This document shows, piece after piece, positions 36,401 through 48,326 of a stretch of DNA of 64,000 bases. Source of the stretch: Selaginella moellendorffii (lineage: Eukaryota; Streptophyta; Lycopodiopsida; Selaginellales; Selaginellaceae); contig NW_003314267.1 in the NCBI RefSeq assembly GCF_000143415.4, forward strand, positions 1-64,000, given 5' to 3'. The notes below the pieces were generated by a model. The model saw only the letters and a list, made by a program, of their open reading frames with translations, was not told the DNA's origin and searched no databases. The first letter of the stretch is position 1. Each line of letters begins with the position of its first letter. The position numbers and the translations under genes are program-made.

Positions 36401-37330
36401 ACGACTTCTTCTCCTGGTTTGTATCTTGGCACTCTCGTCCAGCACTTAGCACCAGTGTATATGTTGACCATGAGCACGTACGCCATATCGAGCTCCAGAA
36501 ATGACTCAAAGGCAATCCTCCCCGATAGAAGTCCCAGTGCAAAAAAGAAATGTTACTTCCAAACTTGATAAAAATCTCCTTTGGTAGTGACAATTAGAAA
36601 CTAGAAAGCTCACTGGAAATCTCACACTCTTGCAAAAAAGCTTCGTCATCGGAGAAACACGATCTAGACACAAAGCGGATGCCTCAGGACTAGAGAGCTG
36701 TTTTAATACACCAAATAATACGTGCAAAGCTACTGTAAAACCTCAAACCTTGACTTAGCTCGAGTTGAAAACCAAGCAAGCATCATTGGCACCCGGCTAT
36801 GCTTTTCCACTGCTTGTGTTTGATCCACACACTCGGCTCTTTGGCACTGTCCTTAGCGTCAAGGCCTGGAAAAACTAGTATTTGCCAGATCGAGAGAGAG
36901 AGATCAACAAAGTTTTGATCTCGAAACAAACATCGAATCGATCATCTCACAGGCATTGTAGCTACAAGAAAGAAAAAAGGCGAAAGATCATAAGCACGCT
37001 CCTTGAAGGCAACAGATTCGTGGCCATTTCCATCCCTCTGTTCAAGGCCCAGACTTTCACTATCTAGTTGCTGCTGCCAACTTCATTGCTTCTTCGTTCG
37101 CAGCCAGGTTTGAACAATTCGGCTCACAGCCCGAGGCTTGCATTTGCTGAAGTAAATCCAGAGCTACGTTGCCTTGGCCATTGTTAGCATATCCCAGGAT
37201 GAGAACATTCCGAAGAACGAAGTCGGGGCTGTGGACTTTGTACATGTACTTGAAGTGTGGGAAAATGGAATTATCTTTTGCAATGGTGTCTTGTAGAACT
37301 GTCTCATATCCGGGTATGATGAGCACTAAG
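36400..37330 (-). pseudogene. Broken pentatricopeptide repeat (PPR) gene remnant
   Basis: On the minus strand, 37060-37260 reads a PPR helix pair: NVLILGYANNGQGNVALDLL then QQMQASGCEPN. About 500 bp downstream (36440-36600) another frame reads the C-terminal E-type motif, GRIAFESFLELD followed by AYVLMVNIYTGAKCW. The intervening sequence is not continuous coding, and the N-terminal repeats are missing upstream of ~37330. PPR proteins bind organellar RNA, and the E region belongs to the editing-type subfamily (family knowledge). The pieces are too few and interrupted to be functional. Confidence 0.7.
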
Positions 37331-39361
37331 AAGATCTCAACGGAGCACTGCAGCTGTCTGTAACAATGGTCTCCTCCTCCAACTGTGAGTGCACCATTGA
37401 ACTTTTATTGTTGCATTGATGGACTGGTAGCGAGGGGATGTTCCAGCTTCCCTCAGGTCAAGTTGACCATTGTGACTCTTGAATGTTAACTGTGTCCCTT
37501 CCTTTTTCTTATTTTTGTCAATAAAATTGGCAGTGCCTAGGCATAGAGCCAGCAGTGGGTGGCATTTCAGAATCTTGGCTTTGTTTTTTTTCTAGGTTGT
37601 GAAGAAGATAGCATATTATCCTTAAAAGTATAGTTATAGAAAGTCCAAATATAATTCTACATCATTAAGGAATGATCGAAAGCAATCTAAACTTATTGTT
37701 GGTATATAAAACTTAGAATCATATGTTATTTACATTCAGTTTCAAAATTGTGATTTTGAGAATTATATGTTAGCTACATTAAAAACTGTATTATGTTTAA
37801 ATTTCAAATTTGGCATCAGAGAATTATATGAAATTTATTTTACAAACCAAAATATGTTCCAATTTCAAAACTATGCTTGAGAAAATCATGTCGAACCTAT
37901 GTACACTGTTGAAAACCCATATCCAGCTAGTTTTCTTTTTCCAAACCATATTGTATTTTCAAAGATTCACATAAAAAACCATTGTGAAGAAAGATCAACA
38001 CCATTTGAAGGTTGAAGGCAGCATACAGCACTCCTAAAAATATAGTTTTAACAGATTCACTTTGAAAGATCTAGAGGATCCTAGAGAATCATGCATTCTT
38101 CAAGCCTTAACTCCCTCACCAGGCAGATTTTGTTGGACGAGCACAATGTCACTTCTTATAGCTTGGGGCCGCGCATATGGCATGCATTAAGCGCTCATGG
38201 CGCACGTTCATTGCATTCCTACCCGGATGCTGAAAAGATATTCTTCACAACGGTCGATACCGGTCAAACAAAGAAGTCAAACTTTGGCACAAGCAAAGCA
38301 GCAAAAATATTTTCGTTTTACTATCAATGGTTTGATTTGTGGAGCGTTTTCTTCTTCTTTAGTGGCACCCGCGAAAAATCTTAAAATTTTGTGACGGTGG
38401 TCAGTTAGGTCATCGATCGATCAATCGTTTCCTCTTCTTTTATATCTCGTGATCCAGCCTCTTCCAGTTTCTCTTCTTGTTGTTCATATACTCAAGAGAC
38501 TTGGAACTTGACAGCAAAAGCTCTAAAAGATGGTGTTCTATCTGAGAGGTTTTGATTTCTAATTTTGATATTCTTTTTGAGCTTTCTAACTTGCCATTTG
38601 TTCTTGAAGCCCTTCTCGCATTGGTAACCGGGTGAACACTTGATGAGAGGAGCCATTTCCGCCACTCTCAATGCCACCTAAAGTGGCCTTGAAAACCAAC
38701 CTCGAAGTTGACCTCCGACATGATTCCAGCCTCTTTAGATCATGGATAAAAATCTAGCAAGATCATGGATAAACATCTAGACAGCGGCCGTAGGTTTTGG
38801 GATTCTGTATTATAGACGACTGAAGGAAAAATCTGTTTTCCAAAGGTTGAAAAAGGAAATGCCGAGAATTTCTTTCTTTGTTCTCCAAATGGTGCAAAAA
38901 TGTTGATTAAGCTAAATTACAAGCTAAAGGCAAAAAATATCAGCACTTATATAGTAATGCCGGAACCCAGCTCGCAATGTTGTGGAACAGCAGAGCCGAT
39001 CAGTCAGCACCTATTGAGACACACATCACTGGACACCCCAGACAAGTCATTGGAGGCTGACGAAGATTCCATTGTGGACACACTCGCCATCTGAGGTGGT
39101 ATCGTCTTCAGCTCCCCATGGTTGATTGGAATTGGAGGCCAAGATTGCGAGGAGAGGAGCACAAAGGGCGAGAGCTCGTTTCAAAAATCTGGCGCTGAAG
39201 TGCAATGAGATTGATTTTCTTTTATTGCCAATGGTTTGCCTCCAATAAACTACGAAGATAAATAGGCACCCCTTCATCCTTAACACTTTGGGTTCCCCTT
39301 CATTGAGCTCTGGATATAATCATTCTTTTACCTTAAACACAACCTTAATAACTCACGCTAT
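37330..39361. other. Intergenic, partly AT-rich, no gene called
   Basis: 37560-38090 is AT-rich and stop-rich. A plus-strand frame at 38091-38384 and a short minus frame at 38492-38677 show no family resemblance or splice context. The segment near 39300-39361 should be the 3' UTR of the ATPase gene. Confidence 0.45.
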
Positions 39362-40720
39362 TCAAAGTCCATGGCCATGTCGCGCTAAAACGTCCTTCAT
39401 AGCATGAAAGTACGGCATGGACATTGCCATAACAACAGGAAATCCTCCTTTGTACCAGGCAAGATCCGTGCCTCCCCACTCCCCAATGTCCCTGTAATGG
39501 GCAAAGTTGTGCATTATGAGGCTCTTGAGAGCTTGCTCCGACACTCCCGCTGCCAAGACCTCAGCTTCGGAGACCACACCAGACCCTGCAGTGATCATTC
39601 CCAGGAGCTGAAGGTACTCCTCCTTCGTCCACAAAGGCTTGGTCTCAGCTAGAGCAGCATCAGTAGAACCTCCTAAAGCAGGCCTTTTCCACTTTGCACT
39701 TACGGAGTGTGGGCGGCAGCCTAGCAACATCTCGTTGTAAAGCGCGCTGTGGAGTGACACCATGTAGGAGTTCCACGTCTGCTTCATCTCCGCCTCGGCT
39801 TCCCTGCTCCTCTCCTTCATATCTGCACCTTTAACCATGAGACAAGCCAGATGTGGAGATAGCTTGGCTGCTACTCTGTCCAGCAGTAGCATCCTCCCGC
39901 CAACATAGCCGTGTATCTCTTCCCACAAGGCCTGAGGAAACACGTAATCCTTGACGCTGGGACAGTAATACTCCCACGGCGACGTCAGCCCCCTCATGAA
40001 AAACTCAAATGACTCTTCGTCTCCGAGATCGCCAACCACCGCCACAGTAAACCTCTCTCGCCCTACCCTGTTTCCCATCCATATCCGGAAAGAGTCCTCG
40101 GAGCTGGCTAACACCACATTTGCCAGCTTCTTCTGCTTCGTGATCATCACCAACCACTCTTGAAGCGTCGCCAGATTCTCCTGCTCTTCACGACTAGCGC
40201 TCCACTCGTAAAGCCTGTTCGCCTCGTCTATGATCAGTGTGGGGAATGCCGCGGCCACTCCATGCGTAAACCCAGTGAAAGACGCTTTGACCGTGCTGAA
40301 CAAGGCTTCCAGTCGCTCAAGTAGAATCGTCATATTGTCCGGACTAGCAGCCTCGACATGTTGGACAGCCTCCTTCAAAGCTTGTCCAGTTTCCTTCTCT
40401 ACCTCTTCAGGAATCTCAACACCTACGGCAGCCTTCAATCCCTCACTGACCACACGCGATATCAGAGGGACGGCGGATTTGGCCTTGAGCTCCCTGCTGA
40501 AGCTAGCTGCAGTGTTGAACTTTCCCGCGCGCATATCGATGAGGATTGGGAATCCCTTTTGCTCTGCCTGCATCCTTTCCTTAAACTCGGACAGCAATGC
40601 CGACTTGCCAGAGTTCGGAGGTCCTGTAAGCACTAGCAGCTCACCATTTCCCGCCGTTTCGAGACGACCAAGCTCCAGCGCTCGGTTGTAGAAAAATGGG
40701 GCAATCCGCCGCCGCGCCAT
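39362..40720 (-). CDS. Intronless P-loop ATPase (archaeal-ATPase/STAND-like)
   Basis: One open frame of 452 codons from the first ATG (MARRRIAPFFYNRALE) to GHGL. Residues ~17-35 carry Walker A, VLTGPPNSGKSALL, and residues ~160-170 carry Walker B, FPTLIIDEANRLYEW. Sensor-like and helical segments follow: LANVVLASSEDSFRIWMGNR, VVGDLGDEESFEFFMRGL. The opening FYNRALELGRL resembles the 'F.nR..El..L' start of the archaeal ATPase (PF01637-type) STAND group. It is not a plant NB-ARC: no MHD, GLPL or LRR is visible. A C-terminal winged-helix-like part (YLQLLGMITAGSG, VSEQALKSLI) could bind a partner. Function unknown. AAACCCTA lies just upstream of the start. Confidence 0.82.
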   Translation of the reverse strand: MARRRIAPFFYNRALELGRLETAGNGELLVLTGPPNSGKSALLSEFKERMQAEQKGFPILIDMRAGKFNTAASFSRELKAKSAVPLISRVVSEGLKAAVGVEIPEEVEKETGQALKEAVQHVEAASPDNMTILLERLEALFSTVKASFTGFTHGVAAAFPTLIIDEANRLYEWSASREEQENLATLQEWLVMITKQKKLANVVLASSEDSFRIWMGNRVGRERFTVAVVGDLGDEESFEFFMRGLTSPWEYYCPSVKDYVFPQALWEEIHGYVGGRMLLLDRVAAKLSPHLACLMVKGADMKERSREAEAEMKQTWNSYMVSLHSALYNEMLLGCRPHSVSAKWKRPALGGSTDAALAETKPLWTKEEYLQLLGMITAGSGVVSEAEVLAAGVSEQALKSLIMHNFAHYRDIGEWGGTDLAWYKGGFPVVMAMSMPYFHAMKDVLARHGHGL

Positions 40721-43700
40721 CCTAAATTCCAAAACCCTATTTCTGAAAGCAATTTATAGACCTTTAAAGTTTAAACTCGCGTCAAATTTTATCAACTTTT
40801 AGGCTCCTGGACACCACTCCTAATTCCCAAACTTACTTTGGGGTTTTCCTCAGATGGCAACTCCAAAGCTGTTCCAATTCCTCCTGGTTAGTGTGAGGGG
40901 ATCCTGGCAAGTAATCTGGAATCACGTCCTTTAGGCTGCATCCACATGCAAAAGACCATGGCTCCTCCATCGAAGCTGCTGAAAGTGGTAACGATAATGG
41001 ATGAGCATGTAGCCTAAATCTAAAATGGATGGCCGAAGGGGAAACTGCTTGTAACTGTGTCTTTCTTCGGTGTTTAAAAGGTGTGTTAAGAAATGGGCGG
41101 GTCCAGAGTGGCGACCAATCAGCAAGTCAAGTTTGTGCTGCTGCTGCTATAGAGAGGATTGGGTGAGGGTAATTCCCAACTCATTCTCATGACAAATTCC
41201 AAGACTCCACATTTTGCTTTACCCTCGATGGAGAATATTCCTCCTCTAAAATTTATGGAGTCTTTCAATAGGTGACCACGAAGGATTGCATTAGGCTTTG
41301 CTATGTGAGAACCCACGATGTTAAAGAAGTCATATTGAAGACTTCTACCAAATACTTAGAAAAAAGCAAGTGCAAAAGTTGAGAAATATGGAAGTAAAAC
41401 AAAGGAAAGATGAAAAATGGAAAGAAAGATGAGAAGAAAGTGCTGTAGAGTTTAGGGTTAGAGGGAAACTCTAAGCATAAACTACACAGCAAAAAATAGA
41501 AGTAGCAAGAGAGAAGGTAAAAAGCAAGGTGATTCAAATGAAAACAAACTCTTAGTGAATATGCAAATGCATCATCCTTAAGTTAGTCATTGTCAGAACC
41601 TTGGTCAAAATGTGGCTAGAAAGCAAAGAAATACTCTTGTCAATTGGTGGTAAGTGTAAAAGTGAAAATGGATGCATGAAAATGATGTGATGGTGTGGTC
41701 AAGTGTGATGGCGGCTTCTAATGAGAGAAAGTGAGCTGGTCTTAAACCAGGTTAAGCAGCTCCAAACAATAGCAATCTTTGTTGCAATGCTGTTAGAAGT
41801 GTGGCAATTGTCCACTAAACATTAGAGGAGATAGAAGAGGGTGTCAGCTGTTATGTCTACACCAAAGAGTCCACCTAGTTGCCTGGGGTACCAAGTTCAA
41901 CTGGTTGGAAGAATATACTTGCTCTATAAAATCCACAAGCCTAGAAATGAACAAAGAAGATTGAGAGCAAAAAAAGAAAAATAAAAAAGAAAGAGAAAGA
42001 AAAGATCTCACCACAAAGGTGGTGAAGATGGCCAGCCAGAATAATAGATGAAACTGGGTCTAACATGATGAAGAAATGCTGAAACTTGTGAGAGAAGAGC
42101 CATTGATATGGGGGCAATTGTAGATTGTTGGGGAGTGGGGGTATCTTTGCCTGCCCCTTTGTAGGTGGCTAATGGCTCATGGATGTGGCTCACATCCCAA
42201 TCAGGCAACCATGGTGGACTGAGCATGTTTGTAGCATGAAGAGAACTCTCAACCTTCAAAAGTTGAATGTGATGTCTGGTTTGGGGAACTACAGAAAACT
42301 GGAGAAACCAAAACGAAGTAAAGAAACAAAAGAAATAGAAGAGGGATAGAGTTTGGAGTCACAAAGAAAACCATATAAATTATGAATGCGAAGTCTAGAA
42401 AAAATAATAGGAGAAAACCAAAATGCAAGGTGTGAAGAAGTAATAGGTGACAAGAGAATTATAGGAAAGTGAATGGGAACCAAAGCTAGAAGAAGAGTGC
42501 TCACCTAGATCACAGCCTTGTGGGCTCGTAACCCTCCAAACAGTTTCTTAAATTGCCCAAGTTGCATGGAAGGATGAGAGAAATATGTGCCCTAGATTTG
42601 GATGAGAGAAAAGTGTGGATGTTGGTAAAAAGTAGTGGAGGGGATTGTGGATGTCAGGATTGGTAGCCACGGTATTATAATGTTTTGTGCTTTTGAATTA
42701 TTATTATAACTAGCTGCAAAACTTTCTGAAAAAGAGGTGGCAAGTACACCATCTGTCCAATGTGTCTAGGCTCCTATGTGTACATCAGGTCCAACTAGCT
42801 GCAGAATATTAGCTTCTAGAGTTGAGATTCTACAAGACACTCAGCTTTCCCAGAATCTCTCCTGGACCAGAACATTTGCCATGCAAGCCAAAGTCCAAGA
42901 CCTTGATGCAAAAGATTGAGAGCTCCATTCATTGAGTTGAAGGTAGATACAAAGGTGGTGATGCTGGAAGTGAAATCAGAAGAGAAAGGAGTTGCCTCAA
43001 CTGAGTATATCAGTGCTATTAGCTAATGAGAAGTCCTTCTGGATAAAGATGTTATAACCTAGTATCATAGAGCCAAGCTGTTGATAGTATAACATGACAA
43101 TGTCAAGTATTGAAAATTGAATGCCATGGCAAATGTCTGTAGGAACTATAGTGAGTAGCTTCCTTGAAGATGATGTTGTTGCCGAGTGTGGACCGTTCTT
43201 TAACTCATGAGTTCAAGAATTAAGCTCAATTTTTAAGTGTCGTATAGTTTTAATTTTTAAAAATTAAGATATTTTTTATATTATATATTTAGAAAATTTT
43301 CACTTTATATAGATAAAAATGTAGAAGAGACTTCTTAGAATTTAAATATTTACTATGTATAATAATAGATAAGTTAGAATATAAAATAAGATAGTATTTA
43401 TTTGTTAAAAAAGTAATTTGTCAACTTCCTTAGAATCCATACTATGTGCTTTTTGGTTTTTTAAATATCAATTTTGTCAGAATTTAAAAATTATAAAATT
43501 TAAAATAAGATTCTTTTGCAAAGCTATATAACATTTAAAAGGTAAAAATAAATTATTGATATAAACTTATTTGCATATAAAAGGGATACTCAATTATTCT
43601 TTGAAATATATTATTGAAGGGAATAAATTCAATATTATGTCTAGGAAGGATCCACTAGTATTATCCTAAACAACTACAAATTAGCCTATTTACCACTCAT

Positions 43701-45267
43701 GACAAACTCAAAGGAGGTTTACTTTTATCTATAGTTGTATGAGTTTACGTGTATAAGGCACATTAGCAACTTGATATTACAATTTGAGGTACTTAAATTA
43801 TCATATTGCCCAATCTCATTGGATAGTATTTGCTAAAATTAATGTTCTAATACTAAATATATGGTTTTTATAATATACCTTATGGTGAATTATCATAGGA
43901 TAACCACAAAAAAGAACCTAATCCTTAAATCCATGGGAACCTGAGTTTCATGGTATTAGGAAGGAATTTTTAATGCAAAGGAGGGAAAAGAATTAGGAGT
44001 ATAAAGTAACATTAGAATAGTTGTAGAGTATCTAGAATCCTAAGACTAAGTCTAATATATAAAATGGAATGAAATGAAATTTAATATTTTTTTAGTACGC
44101 AATTCCAGTGGTATAGAGGTTAGGCTTATACTCAATCTAAATGCAAAATAAAAATAAACAACCTCAAGTGATCTCCCATGCCACACCTATTTACTATCCT
44201 TATTATATATTTTGAATTCTATAGTCCTTTCCTCCCCTATATGAAAGCTCATTTTGGCCTTTCACCCCAATCCTTCAAGATAGTTTTTGGGATAAATTCA
44301 AAAAATTAATAAATATGGAATGGTTTTATATTTTGAAATTGGATACATGAATAACACTATAGTGTCCATTATTTACATTTTTTAAATATAGTATGTTTGG
44401 ATAAATAATCACTTCTTTCCTTATGCTTATGCAGCCAAAACTTAGTTTATTAAAACAAAAAAGACTAAGAAAGGAACTAACAATACTAATATCCTATTGT
44501 TGTGGTAGTATGAAAAAAATATCCAAAATGACTCATTAACAAGGTAATCTCAATATCCATAGTTTTGATTCCTTAGCAGTTACCTAGGTTTATTATCATT
44601 ATTATTATTCTTCTCCAGTGGAAGGGAAAAATGATCTAGCCTAGATTGGCTAAGATCTCACCAATGCTCCATGAGGGAGGGAAGAATAACATCAACTAGG
44701 CCATACAATTAAGCAATTGCCCCTTTAAAAGTTTGATCTGATCTTCATGATGATGGTTAGATTGAATCAGCTAAAAGTAATACCAACACTTCAACCTCAA
44801 GAAACAAAGAAGTAAGGACTATTGGCTCAATAGATTGTATAATAAATCAGTGATAAGATGTCTAAGCTCAATAATGCTTGAGATATTACCTTGTAATCTA
44901 AGCACTCAAAACTATGGAGCCCACAAGGAACCTTAACATTTTGTTTCGAAGGTGATTCAGCAAGATGGTTGTTGCAACACCATAAATGTGTGATCGGATC
45001 GCAATGCCGTCTATGAAGTTACCCTGGAGTGGTCCACCACCTTCGACACTGGAGCTCATGCGAATGCACCCTGATTCGATTGCTCCCACAGCAGAAAAAA
45101 GCCACGACAAGGATCAGTTTTGGCGTGACCATGATCAAATCGTACGGAAAGACAGATCTTCTACTCAAAGGCATCGTCAATCTGCCCAAAGTTTTTTCGA
45201 TTTTGTCAAGACTTGTTTGCAAGAGTTTGTTTCCTTTCCCTAAGAACTGTATATCAAGTTCCATGGT
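40721..45267. other. Long AT-rich region, probably decayed repeats
   Basis: No family-like frame is present. 40721-41320 may include the ATPase promoter. Between about 42640 and 43160 short plus-strand stretches look weakly protein-like (for example TFAMQAKVQDLDAK) but are broken by stops; this could be a decayed gag-like sequence. 43200-44650 is very AT-rich with no structure I can name. The last ~250 bp is the promoter of the first LEA_2 gene. Confidence 0.45.
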
Positions 45268-45894
45268 ATGGACGACATTGTCACGCAAAATGTTATCTAC
45301 AAGCCATCGACCAAGTCGTGTAGATCTTTCCGGCTAGCATTTCCCGTTGGAATTCTCGTGTTGGTGCTATTCGTGGTGCTCTTTCGATTCGTGTTCGTGG
45401 CACACAACGTGGAGATCACGCACTGTTTTATGCAACTCATGAGTTCCAGCGTTAATTCCAGCTCCATGGCCAGCTCTACGTCTCCATTCGATCGAAATCA
45501 AAGCACCAGTTCCATATCGATTCGAGCCACGCTGGGACTCCGGAATCCCAACCTCGCCGCGAGTTTTGACTACTACAACGCTTCCTTCTGGCTCGAGCTC
45601 CAGGACGAGACCATCGATCGGTTTGAGCTGCGCAGCGGTGTTCTTGGGTCTCAGAAGAGCACGAACTTAACAGCAGTTCTAGTGGTTTTTGGTGGCAGCG
45701 ACAAGGGTCAAGCAAGACCCCAGTGGAAGAACACCAAGAACATTACTATCAATCATCGAATTCCACTCACGGTCCACTATAGCTTGATTGGATATGTTCA
45801 CAAATGGGCCAAGTTTAAACACCACTTCAAGCTTGGCAGATCCTGCCATGCTTCTCTCTCGTTGCCGAACGAGTCTATTTCTTATCAGTGCTAG
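45268..45894 (+). CDS. LEA_2/NHL-like membrane protein (copy 1)
   Basis: An intronless frame of 208 codons. A basic cytosolic N-terminus (IYKPSTKSCRSFRL) precedes one transmembrane helix (VGILVLVLFVVLFRFVFVAH) at ~residues 29-48. An extracytosolic LEA_2-like beta domain follows: ISIRATLGLRNPNLAASFDY then YNASFWLELQD. The tail GYVHKWAKFKHHFKLGRSCH and the final Cys match copy 2 (GFVHKWVLFKHHF), so the two are tandem paralogs. NHL/LEA_2 proteins act at the plasma membrane in stress and immunity; the role here is unknown. Several N-glycosylation sequons (NSS, NQS, NAS, NLT) fit an external domain. Confidence 0.8.
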   Translation: MDDIVTQNVIYKPSTKSCRSFRLAFPVGILVLVLFVVLFRFVFVAHNVEITHCFMQLMSSSVNSSSMASSTSPFDRNQSTSSISIRATLGLRNPNLAASFDYYNASFWLELQDETIDRFELRSGVLGSQKSTNLTAVLVVFGGSDKGQARPQWKNTKNITINHRIPLTVHYSLIGYVHKWAKFKHHFKLGRSCHASLSLPNESISYQC

Positions 45895-46591
45895 AAGATC
45901 AACTGTAGAAGATAACCATGTCACTAGGAGATCATTAAAAACGATATCCTCGATGAGGAAGAACACTTGGTTTGTTTCCAGGAAAGCCGTGTGGAGATTG
46001 TGGGTGTGAATTCAAAATTGTATACAAAGATTCCCCCTCCCGAAGTCATCTCCCTGTTCGTCAACACGAAGATTTTAGTGGCCTTCACGAAAGGAGAAGC
46101 TCTTTTTCTCCCTCTTGTCTTTCTTGTTTGAATGTGATTGAGAAATCCCTTGGTCTCTCAAACTCTCGCTCGCTCTCCTCCCTCATAACCGGAAAAGTCG
46201 CAAGAACAAACGCGTGGAGCCACAGTTGTCAAGAGCTTCAAAGCTTTATATTAGTTTTTTCTTTGTCCCAGAGAGAAGTTCTTCTTCGTCGTCCCTCTCT
46301 CGATCATATGTCCATGTCTAGGTTTTTAAAGTGCGAGAGAGGAGCTTTCCAATTCATATCTTTGAATTTGGTGGCTCGCCCCCGCCTAATTGATAGGTCG
46401 CCAGCAGAAGGGTGTAAAGGATTTCGATCGAAAGAATAGGAAAACGCTGACTGATTGATTGACTGATTGATACATGTTGGGTGGGCTTAGAGTGAATTGG
46501 AACCTATCCATCTAAGTTTCTTTTCTATCCATCCAATTTTATTTTTCCATAGTAAAGATCTGGTTCAGTCATGTAGAAAAGGAATAAAACA
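45895..46591 (+). promoter_or_regulatory. Spacer and promoter between LEA_2 copies 1 and 2
   Basis: About 700 bp with no supported gene. A frame at 45972-46439 is open by chance and has no family features. A short (TTGA)n-like run lies at about 46448-46470. The leader of copy 2 ends in ATAAAACAATGG. Confidence 0.4.
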
Positions 46592-47260
46592 ATGGCTCAG
46601 GAGGAGGGGGGCTATGATCACGGCAATCCACGCAGGGAATTCAAGACAAAGAATTCGACGCGCAAGAACTGGAAATTGGCCGTCGTTTTGATCGTTTTAC
46701 TGGGAGTGATTGTTGTTCTCGTCGTGGGCTTGGCGCTCAAGCCAGAGCCTGCCGACATTGATCACAGCTGGGTGTTTTTGGAGGAGATGAGGCCTGTGCG
46801 GATCAATCTCTCGTCGCCCACCAGCAGTGCAGCGGCTCAAAATTCCTCCAGGCCTTTCAATTCCACTCCGAGATCGGGGAATTCGTCGGCCAGGATCGTG
46901 GGAGCGATAACAACAGTGCTCTGCCTCTCCAACCCCAATCTCTCCGGGAAATTCACATACTACAACGCCGCCTCGTTCGTCTTCTCGCTGCCCGGCGGCG
47001 ACAAGGCGGCCGGGCGGGCGGCGATTGCGCCGGGGACGATCAAGCCGCAAGCGAGGAGAAACCTGTCGGCCACCGTTCATGGGGAATTCGATGCTCCACG
47101 GGATTCTCCCTTGCTGCTGGGCGTGGAGACCAATTTGACAGGATTTGTCCACAAGTGGGTCTTGTTTAAGCACCACTTCGTGCTGTCCTCGATCTGCGAG
47201 CTCCAAATCTCCACAGCCAACACGAGCCTAGTGGATTACTCGTGCGGGCAAAGTGGATAG
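46592..47260 (+). CDS. LEA_2/NHL-like membrane protein (copy 2)
   Basis: An intronless frame of 222 codons. The charged cytosolic N-terminus (AQEEGGYDHGNPRREFK) leads to a transmembrane helix (LAVVLIVLLGVIVVLVVGLA, ~residues 30-49). A Ser/Asn-rich linker and the LEA_2-like domain (TTVLCLSNPNLSGKFTYYNA, SFVFSLPGG) follow. The GFVHKWVLFKHHFVLSSICE tail is shared with copy 1. Its GC content is higher than copy 1, so the duplication is not recent. It probably sits in the plasma membrane with the beta domain outside (inference). Confidence 0.82.
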   Translation: MAQEEGGYDHGNPRREFKTKNSTRKNWKLAVVLIVLLGVIVVLVVGLALKPEPADIDHSWVFLEEMRPVRINLSSPTSSAAAQNSSRPFNSTPRSGNSSARIVGAITTVLCLSNPNLSGKFTYYNAASFVFSLPGGDKAAGRAAIAPGTIKPQARRNLSATVHGEFDAPRDSPLLLGVETNLTGFVHKWVLFKHHFVLSSICELQISTANTSLVDYSCGQSG

Positions 47261-47396
47261 AAGAAATCCAATTCAACAGCGATGATAAAAGTGAAAGTTT
47301 AATTAAGAATATGCAACATCAACAACACTAAACGAATATCCCAACGAATAATCATCTCAAGAGCCCTAAAAAGAATATCCCGGCGAATAATCACCC

Positions 47397-47975
47397 CTAG
47401 AAGATATTCTTGTTTTCGCATTTGTAGCTCGCGATGGTCTGGTTGGCCACCGCCAGCAAGATCTGGCACTTGGAGACGCTCACCATCGAATGCCGGTAGA
47501 TGTTCCACACATTGACGCGCCCCTTGATCGCGCTCTCCGTGGTCACAGGCAGAATCCCCGCGCGCACGTCGCCCGCAAAGCTTGGATTGGCGATCACCCT
47601 GCTGGCCGCCACGTCCAGCACCGTGGAGATGTTCACGGAGTCCCTGGCCGGGATCCTCCCAGCGGGGACGAGCGTGCGCGCGGACTCCTGGCCGTGGTAG
47701 AACATCAAGACGGTGCTGTTAGAGAAGGCGAAGCTGGCCCTGTTTGGATTGTAGACCCGGACGTCCATGGCCAGGACGAGCTTGAGCGTCGGGGTGAACG
47801 TCGGGAAGTTTAGCGACGCCTCGAACTCCTGGAGCGTCATGCGAGTGACGCTGAGGTCCACGTCCCTGGGCTTGAGCACGACCCTTAGAACGATGGCGAT
47901 CACTGCCACCGCGACGAGGATCGAGACGATGAGGCAGCAGCAAACGTAGCAGCAGCGGCGAGCAAGCTTCTCCAT
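47397..47975 (-). CDS. LEA_2/NHL-like membrane protein (copy 3, typical LEA14-like)
   Basis: An intronless frame of 192 codons on the opposite strand, convergent with copy 2 across ~140 bp. The N-terminus has Cys-rich MEKLARRCCYVCCC, possibly palmitoylated, joined to a transmembrane helix (LIVSILVAVAVIAIVLRVVL). The classic LEA_2 pattern follows: LAMDVRVYNPNRASFAFSNS, STVLMFYHGQE, VPAGRIPARDSVNIS, ILPVTTESAIKGRVNVW and a terminal ASYKC. It is the cluster member closest to canonical plant LEA_2 hydroxyproline-rich glycoprotein-like proteins. Probable role in membrane stress protection or signalling (inference). Confidence 0.87.
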   Translation of the reverse strand: MEKLARRCCYVCCCLIVSILVAVAVIAIVLRVVLKPRDVDLSVTRMTLQEFEASLNFPTFTPTLKLVLAMDVRVYNPNRASFAFSNSTVLMFYHGQESARTLVPAGRIPARDSVNISTVLDVAASRVIANPSFAGDVRAGILPVTTESAIKGRVNVWNIYRHSMVSVSKCQILLAVANQTIASYKCENKNIF

Positions 47976-48326
47976 GGTTTCTCCTCTCTGCTGGAAGCGA
48001 TTAAAGGAGAATGGAGAAGATGCAAAAGAGTTTAGCGAACCTGGGGATTATTGCGGACCACCAGCGTGTTCTTGAGCGCTCCGGAAGAAGCTTGCCGATG
48101 CTTGCTGCTGTGGCATACTACAAAAATCTCTAGAGAACAGTACCTGAGAGAGCCGGCGACCGAGAGAGAACACGAAAAACCGATTTTTGCGCGCTGGAAT
48201 GAAGGATCCTAGCTGCCTGCCACTTACACTAATTATGCTGCAAAGAGTAGGAAGAAAATTAATACACCTCCACCAAGCAGCAAAGAAGCCATACCTTAGA
48301 TATTTACGCTAGTCCTCTTTTCTTTT
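47976..48326 (-). promoter_or_regulatory. Spacer between LEA_2 copy 3 and the second SOUL gene
   Basis: This carries the promoter of LEA_2 copy 3 and the 3' end of the SOUL gene (both minus). I see no gene or clear TATA box. Confidence 0.4.

Noticed and set aside
40230-40691. 153-codon frame opposite the P-loop ATPase
   Set aside because: Shadow of the ATPase coding strand; no conserved motif.
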